NCBI GenBank assembly: GCA_030445745.1
Contig: JASUTE010000011.1
Coordinates: 1-55,095, forward strand
Reading direction: 5' to 3'
Length of the DNA stretch: 55,095 bases
Source: Candidatus Cloacimonadota bacterium
Lineage (GTDB): Bacteria > Cloacimonadota > Cloacimonadia > Cloacimonadales > TCS61
Shown here: in pieces, positions 44,313 to 52,608 of the stretch
Numbering within the stretch: the stretch's first letter is position 1
How the letters are laid out: every line of letters begins with the position of its first letter
Notes under the pieces: model-generated
Databases searched by the model: none
Told to the model about the DNA's origin: nothing
Seen by the model: the letters and a program-made list of their open reading frames with translations, nothing else
Program-made: the position numbers and the translations under genes

Positions 44313-45357
44313 CCTGATATTTTTACTATTTTTTGTTAGCTTACAAGCCCGTGTGAAAGCGATTTGGGTGCCATTTTGGGAACTTACCAGCACTCAGAAG
44401 ATAGATAAAGTAGTAGAAGATGCCGACGATAACGATATAAATCAACTTATTGTGCAGGTTCGCTATCGAGGTGATGCGCTGTATATTCCCAACAAAAACA
44501 ATAATATTTTTTTTAATCCAGAAACTAGAAATTATACTATAGAAGATGATTTTGATGCTTTACAATATGTTTTGGATAAAGCGCATGAGGAAAAAATCGA
44601 TGTTCTGGCTTGGCTTACAACTTATGTTGTTACACCGCACGATTTGGAAAAACTGCCTTCCCAGCATATCTATTATAAGCACCCAGAGTGGATTACCAGA
44701 GATTTTGTGGGCAATGAGATGGCTGTGAACAGTTATGAAGGTGCATTTTGGGATCCAGGTTTACCGCAGGTTCAGGAATATCTCTTCAATATTGTAGGCG
44801 ATATAGTTTCCAACTATAAAGATTTGGATGGAATCCAATTAGACTACCTTCGTTATCCTGATTTGCAGTTTGGCTACAACGAGCTTTCACGACAGATTTA
44901 TAAAAAAGAGGTAGAAGCCCAGGATGCGGAAAGTTGGTTAGCTTGGAAACAAACGCAAATTTCTAATTTGGTGTCGCGTATCTACAATCAGGTGAAAACT
45001 ATTAATGAGGATATATTGGTAACGGCTGCGGTTGTTTCCGACCTGCAAAAGGCTAAAATAACATATGCCCAGAATTGGCCTGAATGGCTGCAGGATGGTT
45101 ATTTGGACTTTGCTTACCCCATGGTGTATTCACCCTCTACCGGAAAAGTGAATTTAGAGCTGAATATGTATAAAAATCTGGGGTTAAATAGAAAAATCGT
45201 GGTGGGACTGCGTGCCTGGCACAATAGCCACGATTACAAAGTGGAGCAAATAAACAGAAAATTGAAAATTGCCCGTAAAATGCATTTTGCTGGGGCTGCC
45301 TTGTACAGCTATACTGGCATAAAAGGCCATGACTATTTTAACGGTTTGAAGTTTTAG
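44272..45357 (+). CDS. Secreted glycoside hydrolase-like protein (GHL10/PF02638 type)
   Basis: The 361-aa product has a signal peptide (WKLIVSLIFLLFFVSLQA) and then VKAIWVPFWELT. The (beta/alpha)8-like body has LIVQVRYRGDALY, GAFWDPGLPQVQEYL, DGIQLDYLRYPD and DFAYPMVYSP, typical of the GHL10 family of putative cell-wall or glycan hydrolases. It overlaps xseA by 41 bases. A GTG at 44269 with slightly better ribosome-site spacing is an alternative start. Substrate unknown; periplasmic or surface location inferred. Confidence 0.85.
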   Translation: MEKRLPRFWKLIVSLIFLLFFVSLQARVKAIWVPFWELTSTQKIDKVVEDADDNDINQLIVQVRYRGDALYIPNKNNNIFFNPETRNYTIEDDFDALQYVLDKAHEEKIDVLAWLTTYVVTPHDLEKLPSQHIYYKHPEWITRDFVGNEMAVNSYEGAFWDPGLPQVQEYLFNIVGDIVSNYKDLDGIQLDYLRYPDLQFGYNELSRQIYKKEVEAQDAESWLAWKQTQISNLVSRIYNQVKTINEDILVTAAVVSDLQKAKITYAQNWPEWLQDGYLDFAYPMVYSPSTGKVNLELNMYKNLGLNRKIVVGLRAWHNSHDYKVEQINRKLKIARKMHFAGAALYSYTGIKGHDYFNGLKF

Positions 45358-45365
45358 GAGGAGCA

Positions 45366-45629
45366 ATGCGAATAGATAAATTGATGAACAAATTATGCTT
45401 GGTGAAAACCCGCACTATAGCCAAAAAAGCGTGCGATAAGAATCTAGTGAAAATTAACGATAAAGTGGCAAAAACCAGTACAAAAGTAAGTGCCGGCGAT
45501 GTAATAGATTACGAGCTTTATGGTTATAAAAATCGGTTAAAAATTACCAGAGTACCTAAAGGCAATGTTTCCAAAGAGCAAGCACCAGAATATTACGAAG
45601 TGCTGGAACGGCAAAAACTGGAAGTGTAA
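45366..45629 (+). CDS. Small S4-domain RNA-binding protein (Hsp15/RqcP-like)
   Basis: The 87-aa basic protein is essentially one S4 domain: MRIDKLMNKLCLVKTRTIAKKACD, VKINDKV and SAGDVIDYEL. Small S4 proteins such as Hsp15 and RqcP bind stalled 50S-peptidyl-tRNA complexes in ribosome rescue. AGGAGG precedes the ATG, eight bases after the glycosidase gene. The family call is good; the exact rescue role is inferred. Confidence 0.85.
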   Translation: MRIDKLMNKLCLVKTRTIAKKACDKNLVKINDKVAKTSTKVSAGDVIDYELYGYKNRLKITRVPKGNVSKEQAPEYYEVLERQKLEV

Positions 45630-45654
45630 TTTCTAAACAAATTTCCGTTAAAAA

Positions 45655-45690
45655 GGGGAGCGTGAGAACCCACACTCCCTGCATTTTTTA
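45655..45690. terminator. Bidirectional rho-independent terminator
   Basis: GGGAGCGTG (45656-45664) and CACACTCCC (45671-45679) form a stem with one weak pair around a 6-base loop, followed by TTTTTT on the + side and preceded by AAAAA, which gives a T-run on the minus side. It separates the convergent S4 gene and lipoprotein gene. Confidence 0.85.
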
Positions 45691-45703
45691 AAATACGACC
45701 CAG

Positions 45704-46246
45704 TTAATATTTTTCTACTTCTTCATCCAATTCTTTGAAAGACTGAGAAGCTTTGAAAGCATTGTAAAGGGCTTCTTCTTTTTTGATCTTATCAACTAGA
45801 TTTTCGTTCACAGCTTCTTTAGGAATGCTTACGCGCACGAAAGTTTTGTAACGATTATCATCGGTAACGATCGTTTCTTGCTTAGTTACCATGGCATTAG
45901 CAAATTTTGAGCTAGAAACAACCTTAACAACACTACTGGTTAGAGCAGTGACGGTAGGATTTTCTACACCAGCTTCTTCTTGATAGTTCTTTACCATACC
46001 TTTTACATAACTTTCCACATACTGAGCTGCCTGTAGCATAGCGTTGGCATAAGCAGCATCGTAGGAAGTGTTTTGTGAAACTTTTTCAGCCATTCCGTAT
46101 GTTTGAATATATTCGGGGCTGTCTTGCAGCTGCCACCAATCGGGATAATAAATTTTCTCAGGACCTTTAGGACCCTTTTGTCCACTACATGCTGCTAATA
46201 CTAATAATACAACAAGCATCAGAGCAATAATCTTAAAAGATCTCAT
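45704..46246 (-). CDS. LPP20-like lipoprotein
   Basis: The 180-aa protein has a lipoprotein signal with lipobox LVLAAC and Cys20. AAAGGAGG before ATG 46246 selects this start over a longer frame. The mature part (QTYGMAEKVSQNTSYDAAYANAMLQAAQYVESYVKG then SSSKFANAMVTKQE) resembles the LPP20/FlgP-type fold of small surface lipoproteins. It lies just after the DUF2135-type gene and probably shares its transcript. Function unknown. Confidence 0.75.
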   Translation of the reverse strand: MRSFKIIALMLVVLLVLAACSGQKGPKGPEKIYYPDWWQLQDSPEYIQTYGMAEKVSQNTSYDAAYANAMLQAAQYVESYVKGMVKNYQEEAGVENPTVTALTSSVVKVVSSSKFANAMVTKQETIVTDDNRYKTFVRVSIPKEAVNENLVDKIKKEEALYNAFKASQSFKELDEEVEKY

Positions 46247-46256
46247 TCTTCCTCCT

Positions 46257-47423
46257 TTAATTATTATGTATCTCTCTTTCATCCTCTACAAAGGTAAGTT
46301 TGTTTATTGGGATGATTTCGTGAGCTTCGTTGATTTCGAATACATGCCAACAATTTCCACGTTGCCGGGCTGGAATTTCGAAGATAGCCAATAATTTATT
46401 ATTACCGTAAATTTGAACTAAAGCATTGCTAAGCGATAAACGAGCGCTGTTGCTGCGCTTTCGGTTGGAATAGTCGTGCACAGAATATTTGTAGATCCCT
46501 TTCGCTGGTTTGTATATTGTAATAGTTTCAGGGCCGTAACTGTTAGTGTCATCTCTATCTAAAAAGTCACGTCCGCCAATTTTTACGCGATGACGATACC
46601 AAATATGGAAATCTTCGCCATTGGGACGAGGACCACTAAGATGAGCATCCAAATCCCTTGGTTTAAGTCCCCAGCTTAGCACGATGCGAAATTCTTCTAC
46701 TTCTGGCGACATGGAAATAAGCAACTCACGTGGCATTTCATCTGCGTGCATTCTAGCGCTGGCAGTGGTCCTAATAAAGCCATCTTTTTTAAAATAGAGG
46801 TCATATTTTCCTATGCTTACCGAAAAGTGAAATAACCCCTCTTTACTAGTTTTGGTTCTTTGTATTTGTTTAGTTTGGTCTACGAGTACCACTTCCACAT
46901 CTTCCAATCCTTCATCGTTAAGGGCATTTCCCACTCGTCCAATAATTATCTTAGTCCTAGGGTAGAATTTATGAAGTTGCATAATATCGCCGGTTGCAGC
47001 ATCTAACTCGAACACTTTACAAGCCAAACCAGGGAAAGCTGGTACTAGAACCTCTTGATAGAATTTGCCATCTTTATAAACCTTTACTTTAGGTTTAGCT
47101 TTTTTAATTAAATTCATATCAGCATTCATTTCATCATCGGCAAATTTATCTTTTATCCAAAAAGAAAAAAATCCCTGTTGAGAATCGATTATAAAAGATT
47201 GTTTAGCCGTTTTAGAATGTCCTTCGCCTAGTGATTTCAATTTTCCCTTGAAGGCTGAAGCAGAAGAAACCCCATCAACATATTCATATTCATTGTTGAT
47301 AGTACCACTAATAAACCCATTGCATTCACCCATAAATTCATCCCAATCCAAGTCTATTCTATATTCAGCACTCCCTAAGGAAGCAGTTAACAGGCAACAA
47401 AAGATAAGTAGAACTTTCTTCAT
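46257..47423 (-). CDS. Secreted protein with carboxypeptidase-like and DUF2135/YfaP-type domains
   Basis: From ATG 47423 (GGAGG eight bases before) the 388-aa product has a signal peptide (KKVLLIFCCLLTASLGSA). About residues 165-225 form a carboxypeptidase-regulatory-like Ig domain (GRVGNALNDEGLEDVEVVLVD). The C-terminal part (about 240-370; FRIVLSWGLKPRDLDAHLSGP, DDTNSYGPETITIYKP, YKYSVHDYSNR) matches the DUF2135/YfaP pattern, an uncharacterised domain of secreted proteins. A strong promoter lies upstream. It ends 10 bases before the LPP20-like gene. Confidence 0.8.
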   Translation of the reverse strand: MKKVLLIFCCLLTASLGSAEYRIDLDWDEFMGECNGFISGTINNEYEYVDGVSSASAFKGKLKSLGEGHSKTAKQSFIIDSQQGFFSFWIKDKFADDEMNADMNLIKKAKPKVKVYKDGKFYQEVLVPAFPGLACKVFELDAATGDIMQLHKFYPRTKIIIGRVGNALNDEGLEDVEVVLVDQTKQIQRTKTSKEGLFHFSVSIGKYDLYFKKDGFIRTTASARMHADEMPRELLISMSPEVEEFRIVLSWGLKPRDLDAHLSGPRPNGEDFHIWYRHRVKIGGRDFLDRDDTNSYGPETITIYKPAKGIYKYSVHDYSNRKRSNSARLSLSNALVQIYGNNKLLAIFEIPARQRGNCWHVFEINEAHEIIPINKLTFVEDEREIHNN

Positions 47424-47440
47424 ATTTCCTCCAATCACCA

Positions 47441-47469
47441 TATAAGTTTTTTAAGTTTGATAAAGTCAA
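47441..47469 (-). promoter_or_regulatory. Promoter for the DUF2135-type gene
   Basis: On the minus strand TTGACT (47469-47464) and TTATAT (47446-47441) are 17 bases apart, giving near-consensus boxes. The start would lie a few bases before the GGAGG, so the leader is very short. It makes the DUF2135-type and LPP20-like genes a unit separate from the upstream GT8-like gene. Confidence 0.65.
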
Positions 47470-47505
47470 GAAAAATGTTTTGTTAGGTAGTGGTAATTTT
47501 ATTAC

Positions 47506-48483
47506 TTATTCTATTTTAAATTGATGGCATAGCTTACGAGCTAACTTCAAATAATATCCTTTTTTAAATCGGACATGGGTAGGAAAATGTATCATTTTGG
47601 CTTGTTTGGGTATTTTATATCCATCGAAAATATTATAATGATCTTTAGATAACGGCTGAGCGTTACGTTTTGCTAATAAAATGTGAAAAATAGTTTGGTC
47701 ACCTTTATCAATATTGGAGTCTGTGTAATTGATACTTATTTTAAGTAATCTTTCAAACTCCATTTTAGTTACATCATTTTGCATGCAAATGAATCCTGAA
47801 TTCAAGTTTGGTGGTAATTCAGAAATATTGAATTCTTTCATTAAACTTGTCTTTGCATCTCTTAAGGTGTCGTATTTATCTTTATTATATAAAGGGGTTA
47901 GATGTTGTGAATTATTTTCTATCCAGCTTATAACTTCATCAGGTCTGTTTATAAAAATAATATCAGTATCAAGGATAATTAATCTTTCACTTTTACAGAA
48001 GAAAGGCAAAAATAGTTTTATAAGAAGTAAATTGGAATGGCCTTTAGCTACGAAGTCGTTTTTTACACGATTCAATGAATGTTGCCAAAGTTTATTAGTT
48101 TCATCTATAACATCGATATTGGGAATATGTTTCCTAAGCTTAGTTATGTCGTCAGCACTCAAACTGCTATCGCTATGAGCTATTATTTGAACTTTAGGAT
48201 AAAATCTTAAAAAGGATTTAACAGCTAACAAATACATTTCCAAATCCATATGGCAAACAAGAGAATGGATGCTTACCTTAGCAGATTTTTCACAGGCTAT
48301 AGGTGGGGTTTTGTGGATGCAGCGAAAGAAAAATTTTCTATTATATTTTACTATTTCCTCCCAAGAGCGAAAACGTTCAGGAATTTCGCCTTTCAGTAGC
48401 ATTTTAAATGCTTTACCACTTTTAATAGCTTGCCATAGGCTAAGTGGATCTCCTTCTCTGAAACCATATTGCGGTTTTGTCAT
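47506..48483 (-). CDS. GT8-like glycosyltransferase (GT-A fold)
   Basis: The 325-aa cytoplasmic protein has VCHMDLEMYLLAVKSFLRFYP (about 72-92), LIILDTDIIFINRPDEV with the metal-binding DTD motif (about 168-184), LNSGFICMQNDV (about 229-240) and DQTIFHILLA. This order is that of retaining GT-A enzymes of the GT8 type. The first 60 residues are an extra basic helical segment. It follows the EIIA-like gene by 11 bases and ends the ruvX-mltG transcript. Donor and acceptor are not evident. Confidence 0.75.
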   Translation of the reverse strand: MTKPQYGFREGDPLSLWQAIKSGKAFKMLLKGEIPERFRSWEEIVKYNRKFFFRCIHKTPPIACEKSAKVSIHSLVCHMDLEMYLLAVKSFLRFYPKVQIIAHSDSSLSADDITKLRKHIPNIDVIDETNKLWQHSLNRVKNDFVAKGHSNLLLIKLFLPFFCKSERLIILDTDIIFINRPDEVISWIENNSQHLTPLYNKDKYDTLRDAKTSLMKEFNISELPPNLNSGFICMQNDVTKMEFERLLKISINYTDSNIDKGDQTIFHILLAKRNAQPLSKDHYNIFDGYKIPKQAKMIHFPTHVRFKKGYYLKLARKLCHQFKIE

Positions 48484-48494
48484 AATCCGTTTAC

Positions 48495-49319
48495 CTACAT
48501 TTCTATTTCCTCGTTAAAATTACCGATTACTTTTTCTACTTTTATCAGCTGAATAAAACCAGTACCCTGTTTATTAAGATCGATGTTGTATTGTTTCAAC
48601 AGATTTGCCAGTTTATCTGCAGTTTTTTTATTTTGCAGATAGCATATAACTAATATTGAATTACTAGATTTATGATGGCTCATAAGGCGTAAGCCTGCAA
48701 AAACCGGCATCTCATAGGCAATCTTTTGGGCTAAACTGGCACTATCTACGATAGAAGCATTGCTAATACCAACTTCCACTAATGCAGAATAAACATCACT
48801 TTTATTCTCAACTTCGTTTAACATTAGCAGCATCATGTAGTTATCCTCTTCTTTTCCCTCCTCTATTTGCTCGTCGTGCTGAAGTAAAATGTCTATAATA
48901 TCTTGTTTGTTTCTACTTTCCAGCAGTTTTTGTCGGAATTCATTATTTTTTAGCAGTCGGCTAGATTGAGCTAACAATTGTAGATATTCTTTATTGTGTT
49001 TTTCGGGACAACCGAAGAAAAATACTAATTTAACTGGTCCCATCTCCTCATTGCCATAATCTATTCCATCTTTTAACAGAATGATACAAACAAACAGTTT
49101 TTCTGCGGTATTCGAGCGAGCATGCGGAAGGGCAATGCCTGGTATAAGTTCAGTGTTAGCCATCTCTTCTCTATCCTGCAGAGCTTGTAAAAATTTCTTT
49201 TTGTTCCTAATATAATCGCGATTGTAAACATGGTTTACCATACCCTCGAAAAGATCTTGTTTATCTTTTACATCAGGGTGTATCACAATCAATTCTTCGT
49301 CTATTATCTCTTTCCACAT
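48495..49319 (-). CDS. PTS EIIA (fructose/Ntr-type) domain protein paired with an antiporter
   Basis: Residues 1-145 form a PTS EIIA type-2 domain with the phosphoryl-accepting His66 in GIALPHAR. Residues about 160-274 (NYMMLLMLNEVE, LVEVGISNASIVDSASLAQ) read like a PII-like or ACT-like regulatory domain. No EIIB or EIIC lies nearby, so this is not a sugar transporter. It starts 10 bases after the antiporter gene with AAGGAG at the ATG. EIIA-Ntr proteins control potassium transport in other bacteria, so it probably regulates the antiporter. The C-terminal domain assignment is less certain. Confidence 0.82.
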   Translation of the reverse strand: MWKEIIDEELIVIHPDVKDKQDLFEGMVNHVYNRDYIRNKKKFLQALQDREEMANTELIPGIALPHARSNTAEKLFVCIILLKDGIDYGNEEMGPVKLVFFFGCPEKHNKEYLQLLAQSSRLLKNNEFRQKLLESRNKQDIIDILLQHDEQIEEGKEEDNYMMLLMLNEVENKSDVYSALVEVGISNASIVDSASLAQKIAYEMPVFAGLRLMSHHKSSNSILVICYLQNKKTADKLANLLKQYNIDLNKQGTGFIQLIKVEKVIGNFNEEIEM

Positions 49320-49329
49320 AATATGCTCC

Positions 49330-50493
49330 TTAGAACGATTCTTTTCGGAATTTTGTAAAACTGTATTTTAATAAAATCGGCGTAATAATAGCGCTAATTA
49401 TTACAGTCATTATAGTTGCCGAAAGTAAATTTGTACTAATAATTCCCTTCTGTAGAGCCATATTGGCGACAATAAGTGATACTTCGCCGCGAGGAACCAT
49501 ACCGCTGCCTATTCGAAAAGAACGAACGGTGTCCAGGTTGGTTATACGAGCACCAATACCGCAGCCTACAACTTTGCTTATAACTGCCAAAGTTACAAAT
49601 ATAATTAGGAATAAGGGTGAGGATTCGATATCAAATAGATTAAATTCTAAACCAATGTTAACAAAAAAAACATCTACAAAGAAGGATTTTCCTATAGTAG
49701 AAATTCCATCTTGAATAGAATTTTTATACTGGGTTTGGCCGATTATGAGTCCGGCAAAATAAGCACCTGTTATAGCTGCCAAACCTGTTTGCTCAGCAAA
49801 CCACGAATAAAGTAGAACTATTGCAATTGCCAAGGAAACCACGACGTCATCCATTAAAATTTTCTTCAAATTCAAAAATAATGGGCGTAGTATGAAAAAG
49901 CCTACCAGAAAACTAAGCACAAAAAATAGAATTATTTTCCCAACAGGTATAAGTAAATTACTTTGCTCCGACCCTGCTTTTGCAGTTAAAGCAAAAATAA
50001 AAGTTAGTAAAATTATTCCAAAAATATCATCAATAATGGCTGCATTAACAATAGTGCGACCTTCGATGCTTTTCAGTTTACCCATTTCCATCAGTGTCAT
50101 TACACTTACACTAACACTTGTAGCCGAAAATATGACTCCTGTAATCAAGCTGTGGGCTAGCTGTTGTCCACTTATGTGGGAAATTAAAAATCCAAAGCCA
50201 AAGGGAATGATAATGCCGCCTATGGCTGTTGGAAAGGCCTGCTTCGATTCTTTCTTAATCCTTTTTATATCTGTTTCCAAGCCAGCTTCAAAAAGTAGGA
50301 ATAAAACGCCAACCTTGCCTATCCAGCTTATCACTTCACTGGGTTCAATGATATCTAAAATAGTAGGGCCCAATAAAATACCCAGGAGTAGCATGCCAAT
50401 TACAGGTGGTTGATTGAATTTTTTGGAAATAGCTCCCAAAATTTTGGAAAGAAAAATGATTATTGCCAGGTTAAGAAGAATATTATTTTCCAT
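49330..50493 (-). CDS. Kef/CPA2-type cation:proton antiporter
   Basis: The 387-aa membrane protein has about 11-12 hydrophobic segments and no C-terminal RCK/TrkA-N domain. The CPA2 landmarks are GLETDIKRI (about 91-99), VNAAIIDDIFGIILL with the acidic pair of the ion site (about 148-162), GAYFAGLIIGQT and GRGEVSLIVA-like sequence (PRGEVSLIVA). It exchanges Na+ or K+ for H+. It overlaps mltG by 11 bases and is followed by the EIIA-like gene, which may replace the missing RCK regulator. Confidence 0.9.
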   Translation of the reverse strand: MENNILLNLAIIIFLSKILGAISKKFNQPPVIGMLLLGILLGPTILDIIEPSEVISWIGKVGVLFLLFEAGLETDIKRIKKESKQAFPTAIGGIIIPFGFGFLISHISGQQLAHSLITGVIFSATSVSVSVMTLMEMGKLKSIEGRTIVNAAIIDDIFGIILLTFIFALTAKAGSEQSNLLIPVGKIILFFVLSFLVGFFILRPLFLNLKKILMDDVVVSLAIAIVLLYSWFAEQTGLAAITGAYFAGLIIGQTQYKNSIQDGISTIGKSFFVDVFFVNIGLEFNLFDIESSPLFLIIFVTLAVISKVVGCGIGARITNLDTVRSFRIGSGMVPRGEVSLIVANMALQKGIISTNLLSATIMTVIISAIITPILLKYSFTKFRKESF

Positions 50494-51475
50494 TTTTTTT
50501 CTTTAAATTTCTTTGTTTTTGTAGATGTTCACTGTAAGTTTTTGAAAATATATGGGTACCTTTGCTTTTATCGGCGAAAAAGTAGAAATAATCACTTTCT
50601 TGCGGATGTAAAACTGCCTTTATGGTTGTATAGGAAGGGCTACAGATAGGTGTGGGTGGCAATTCCTTATTCAGGTAAGTGTTGTATGGAGATTCAATTT
50701 TAAGATCACGATAATAAATGCGATAGCGGGTTCGTCCCATCTGTTCCAAAATATAAGCAACGGTAGGATCAGCTTGCAGTTTCATTCCATAGCGAATGCG
50801 ATTTAAATAAACGCTGGCAATTAGAGGTTTTTCCGATTCCACCCGAGCTTCTTTTTCCACAATAGAAGCTACTATTAAAGTTTCGTAGAAATCAAGGCCC
50901 AAGGTGGGATTGAAATCCAGCTCAGCCGTCTGGGTAAAAAAGCGATTTACAAGTGTGCGGATTATATAGTCTTCACTTGCAGACTCGGGAAAAAAATAGG
51001 TCTCCGGGTACAGAAAGCCTTCTAAATTGGGAATATCAAAACCAGTTAGCTGGCTGGCATAGAGTGAATCATTACATAATTTTTTAAATTTGAGATAATT
51101 CCCAAATTTATTTCTGGAAAGTAAGCGACAGGTTTTTCGAATAGTTAATCCTTCAGGGATCGTTAGTTTATTTAACACAACTTTTCCTGAGATAAGTTTT
51201 TCTACCACATCGAGAAGAGAATAATTACCGAAGAAGAGGTACTTTCCCCAACTTAGTTGTTTATCTTTACCCGAAAGTTTCACATAAATATAAAACCAAT
51301 TTTTACTGCGAATTATATTTTTTCTATAGAGTTTTTGTGCTATTTCCTGGGCGGAAGCGCCTTTGTTAATTTCTATTAGGGTTTCATCAATTTTTAAAGG
51401 TTCAAAAAATAGGAAAATCTCATAAGCTGCAAAAAAGAGGATTATCAAAACCAAGGCAGCAGAGAGCAATTTCAT
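50483..51475 (-). CDS. mltG: Endolytic murein transglycosylase MltG
   Basis: MltG cuts nascent peptidoglycan glycan strands at the inner membrane. The 330-aa protein has an N-terminal membrane segment (about 4-24), then a LysM-like region and the YceG domain with TIPEGLTIRKT (about 120-130), the catalytic Glu in ASIVEKEARVESEKP (about 207-221), SVYLNRIRYGMKLQADPTVAY and YNTYLNKELPPTPICSP. It overlaps ruvX by ATGA and the antiporter by 11 bases. The ruvX-mltG pair is a common neighbourhood. Confidence 0.94.
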   Translation of the reverse strand: MKLLSAALVLIILFFAAYEIFLFFEPLKIDETLIEINKGASAQEIAQKLYRKNIIRSKNWFYIYVKLSGKDKQLSWGKYLFFGNYSLLDVVEKLISGKVVLNKLTIPEGLTIRKTCRLLSRNKFGNYLKFKKLCNDSLYASQLTGFDIPNLEGFLYPETYFFPESASEDYIIRTLVNRFFTQTAELDFNPTLGLDFYETLIVASIVEKEARVESEKPLIASVYLNRIRYGMKLQADPTVAYILEQMGRTRYRIYYRDLKIESPYNTYLNKELPPTPICSPSYTTIKAVLHPQESDYFYFFADKSKGTHIFSKTYSEHLQKQRNLKKKNGK

Positions 51476-51885
51476 TTCACTGTCTCCAAGTAACCCTTCA
51501 GAATAAGCGCAGCGGCAACTTTATCAATAACCTTGCGGCTATCGCGGATAGAATATCCCATTTTTTCTAATAATTGATTTGCTTCAACACTGGTATAACG
51601 TTCATCGCTAAAGGTAAGCGGGATCTGGGTAGTTTTCTTTAATTTCTTAGCAAACTCTCTTACTTCTTTCGTTTTTTCGGTATCTTCGCCAGATAAATTC
51701 ACAGGCAGTCCCAAAACTATTTGGGAAACATTTTTCTCACTTATAATTTTATTTATTTTTGTAAATATTGTAGAATCATTTGCTAAAACCACATAAGGTC
51801 TGGCGATTATTTGCATTGGGTCAGAAAGAGCTATCCCTACTCTTACAGTTCCAAAATCTATACCCATTATCCTACTATATTCCAT
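51472..51885 (-). CDS. ruvX: Putative pre-16S rRNA nuclease YqgF/RuvX
   Basis: The 137-aa RNase H-fold protein has the metal-site motif GIDFGTVRVGIALSD (8-22), LGLPVNLSGEDTEKTKEVREF, FSDERYTSVEAN and DKVAAALIL. YqgF matures the 5' end of 16S rRNA. Normal length, overlapping mltG by ATGA. Confidence 0.93.
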   Translation of the reverse strand: MEYSRIMGIDFGTVRVGIALSDPMQIIARPYVVLANDSTIFTKINKIISEKNVSQIVLGLPVNLSGEDTEKTKEVREFAKKLKKTTQIPLTFSDERYTSVEANQLLEKMGYSIRDSRKVIDKVAAALILKGYLETVK

Positions 51886-51929
51886 AGAAAAAATGCGGAC
51901 AGCAAAATGCTTTCCGCAAGTATATTTCC

Positions 51930-52280
51930 TTATTTAGTTTCTTTTTCTTTATTTGTTTTTTCTGTGTCAGCAGTTTCTTCAGTTTCTTCTTCGGCTTCTT
52001 TTAAATTTTGCAGTAATTCTTTCTTGGCAACTAATTCTCTGTTTATCTCTGCAATCTCGTCAGTATACTGTTTAATTTCTTTTATCTCTTGGAATTTATC
52101 TTCATTTTCTACGATATAATTCCCTATCTTAATTTTGACATTCTTAATCTTGTTTTCTAGATTATGAATTTTAATCTGCAAACTAGACCTTTTACTTACT
52201 TCTTCTACCTTGTCGAATACTTTTGATAAAGCGGCATTGGCCTCTTTACGTAAATTAGCAATAACTTTTTTGGTTTTCAT
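51930..52280 (-). CDS. Small coiled-coil protein of unknown function (116 aa)
   Basis: The protein is lysine- and glutamate-rich with a predicted coiled coil (about 10-95) and an acidic C-terminal tail rich in E, T and K. It has no signal peptide. The N-terminal 45 residues (KVIANLRKEANAALSKVFDKVEEVSKRSS) resemble short cytoplasmic coiled-coil proteins near cell-envelope genes. A promoter with a palindrome lies upstream. No family recognised. Confidence 0.65.
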   Translation of the reverse strand: MKTKKVIANLRKEANAALSKVFDKVEEVSKRSSLQIKIHNLENKIKNVKIKIGNYIVENEDKFQEIKEIKQYTDEIAEINRELVAKKELLQNLKEAEEETEETADTEKTNKEKETK

Positions 52281-52308
52281 AATGGCTCCTTTCCAAACTC
52301 TTGGTCAA

Positions 52309-52338
52309 TGTAAACAAAGTTTACGTTCTTGGTGTCAA
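52309..52338 (-). promoter_or_regulatory. Promoter with overlapping palindromic operator
   Basis: On the minus strand TTGACA (52338-52333) and TTTACA (52314-52309) are 18 bases apart. The perfect inverted repeat GTAAAC-AAA-GTTTAC (52310-52324) covers the -10 box and part of the spacer, a typical repressor site. The rest of the 52281-52608 divergent spacer is AT-rich with no ORF and no clear + strand promoter. Confidence 0.5.
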
Positions 52339-52608
52339 ACTAAACACTTTCTTACCTAATATTTTAGATATTATGCAATTCTACTATTATATATTAACTT
52401 ATTCTTCTGCAAGCAAGTTAAATATCTTTTACTAAAGAAATCTAATATATCAACAGGTTCGTATTTTTGTCAATTAATTTAAATTATAGCGGTTTTATAT
52501 CGCTTTATGCAAAAAAAGTAAAATAAAAACTAAAAATAACAGTGTTTGGAATCAAAGTTGCACTAACATGAGATACGAAAAAAGGAAAATTAAAGAAAAG
52601 GAGTAATA

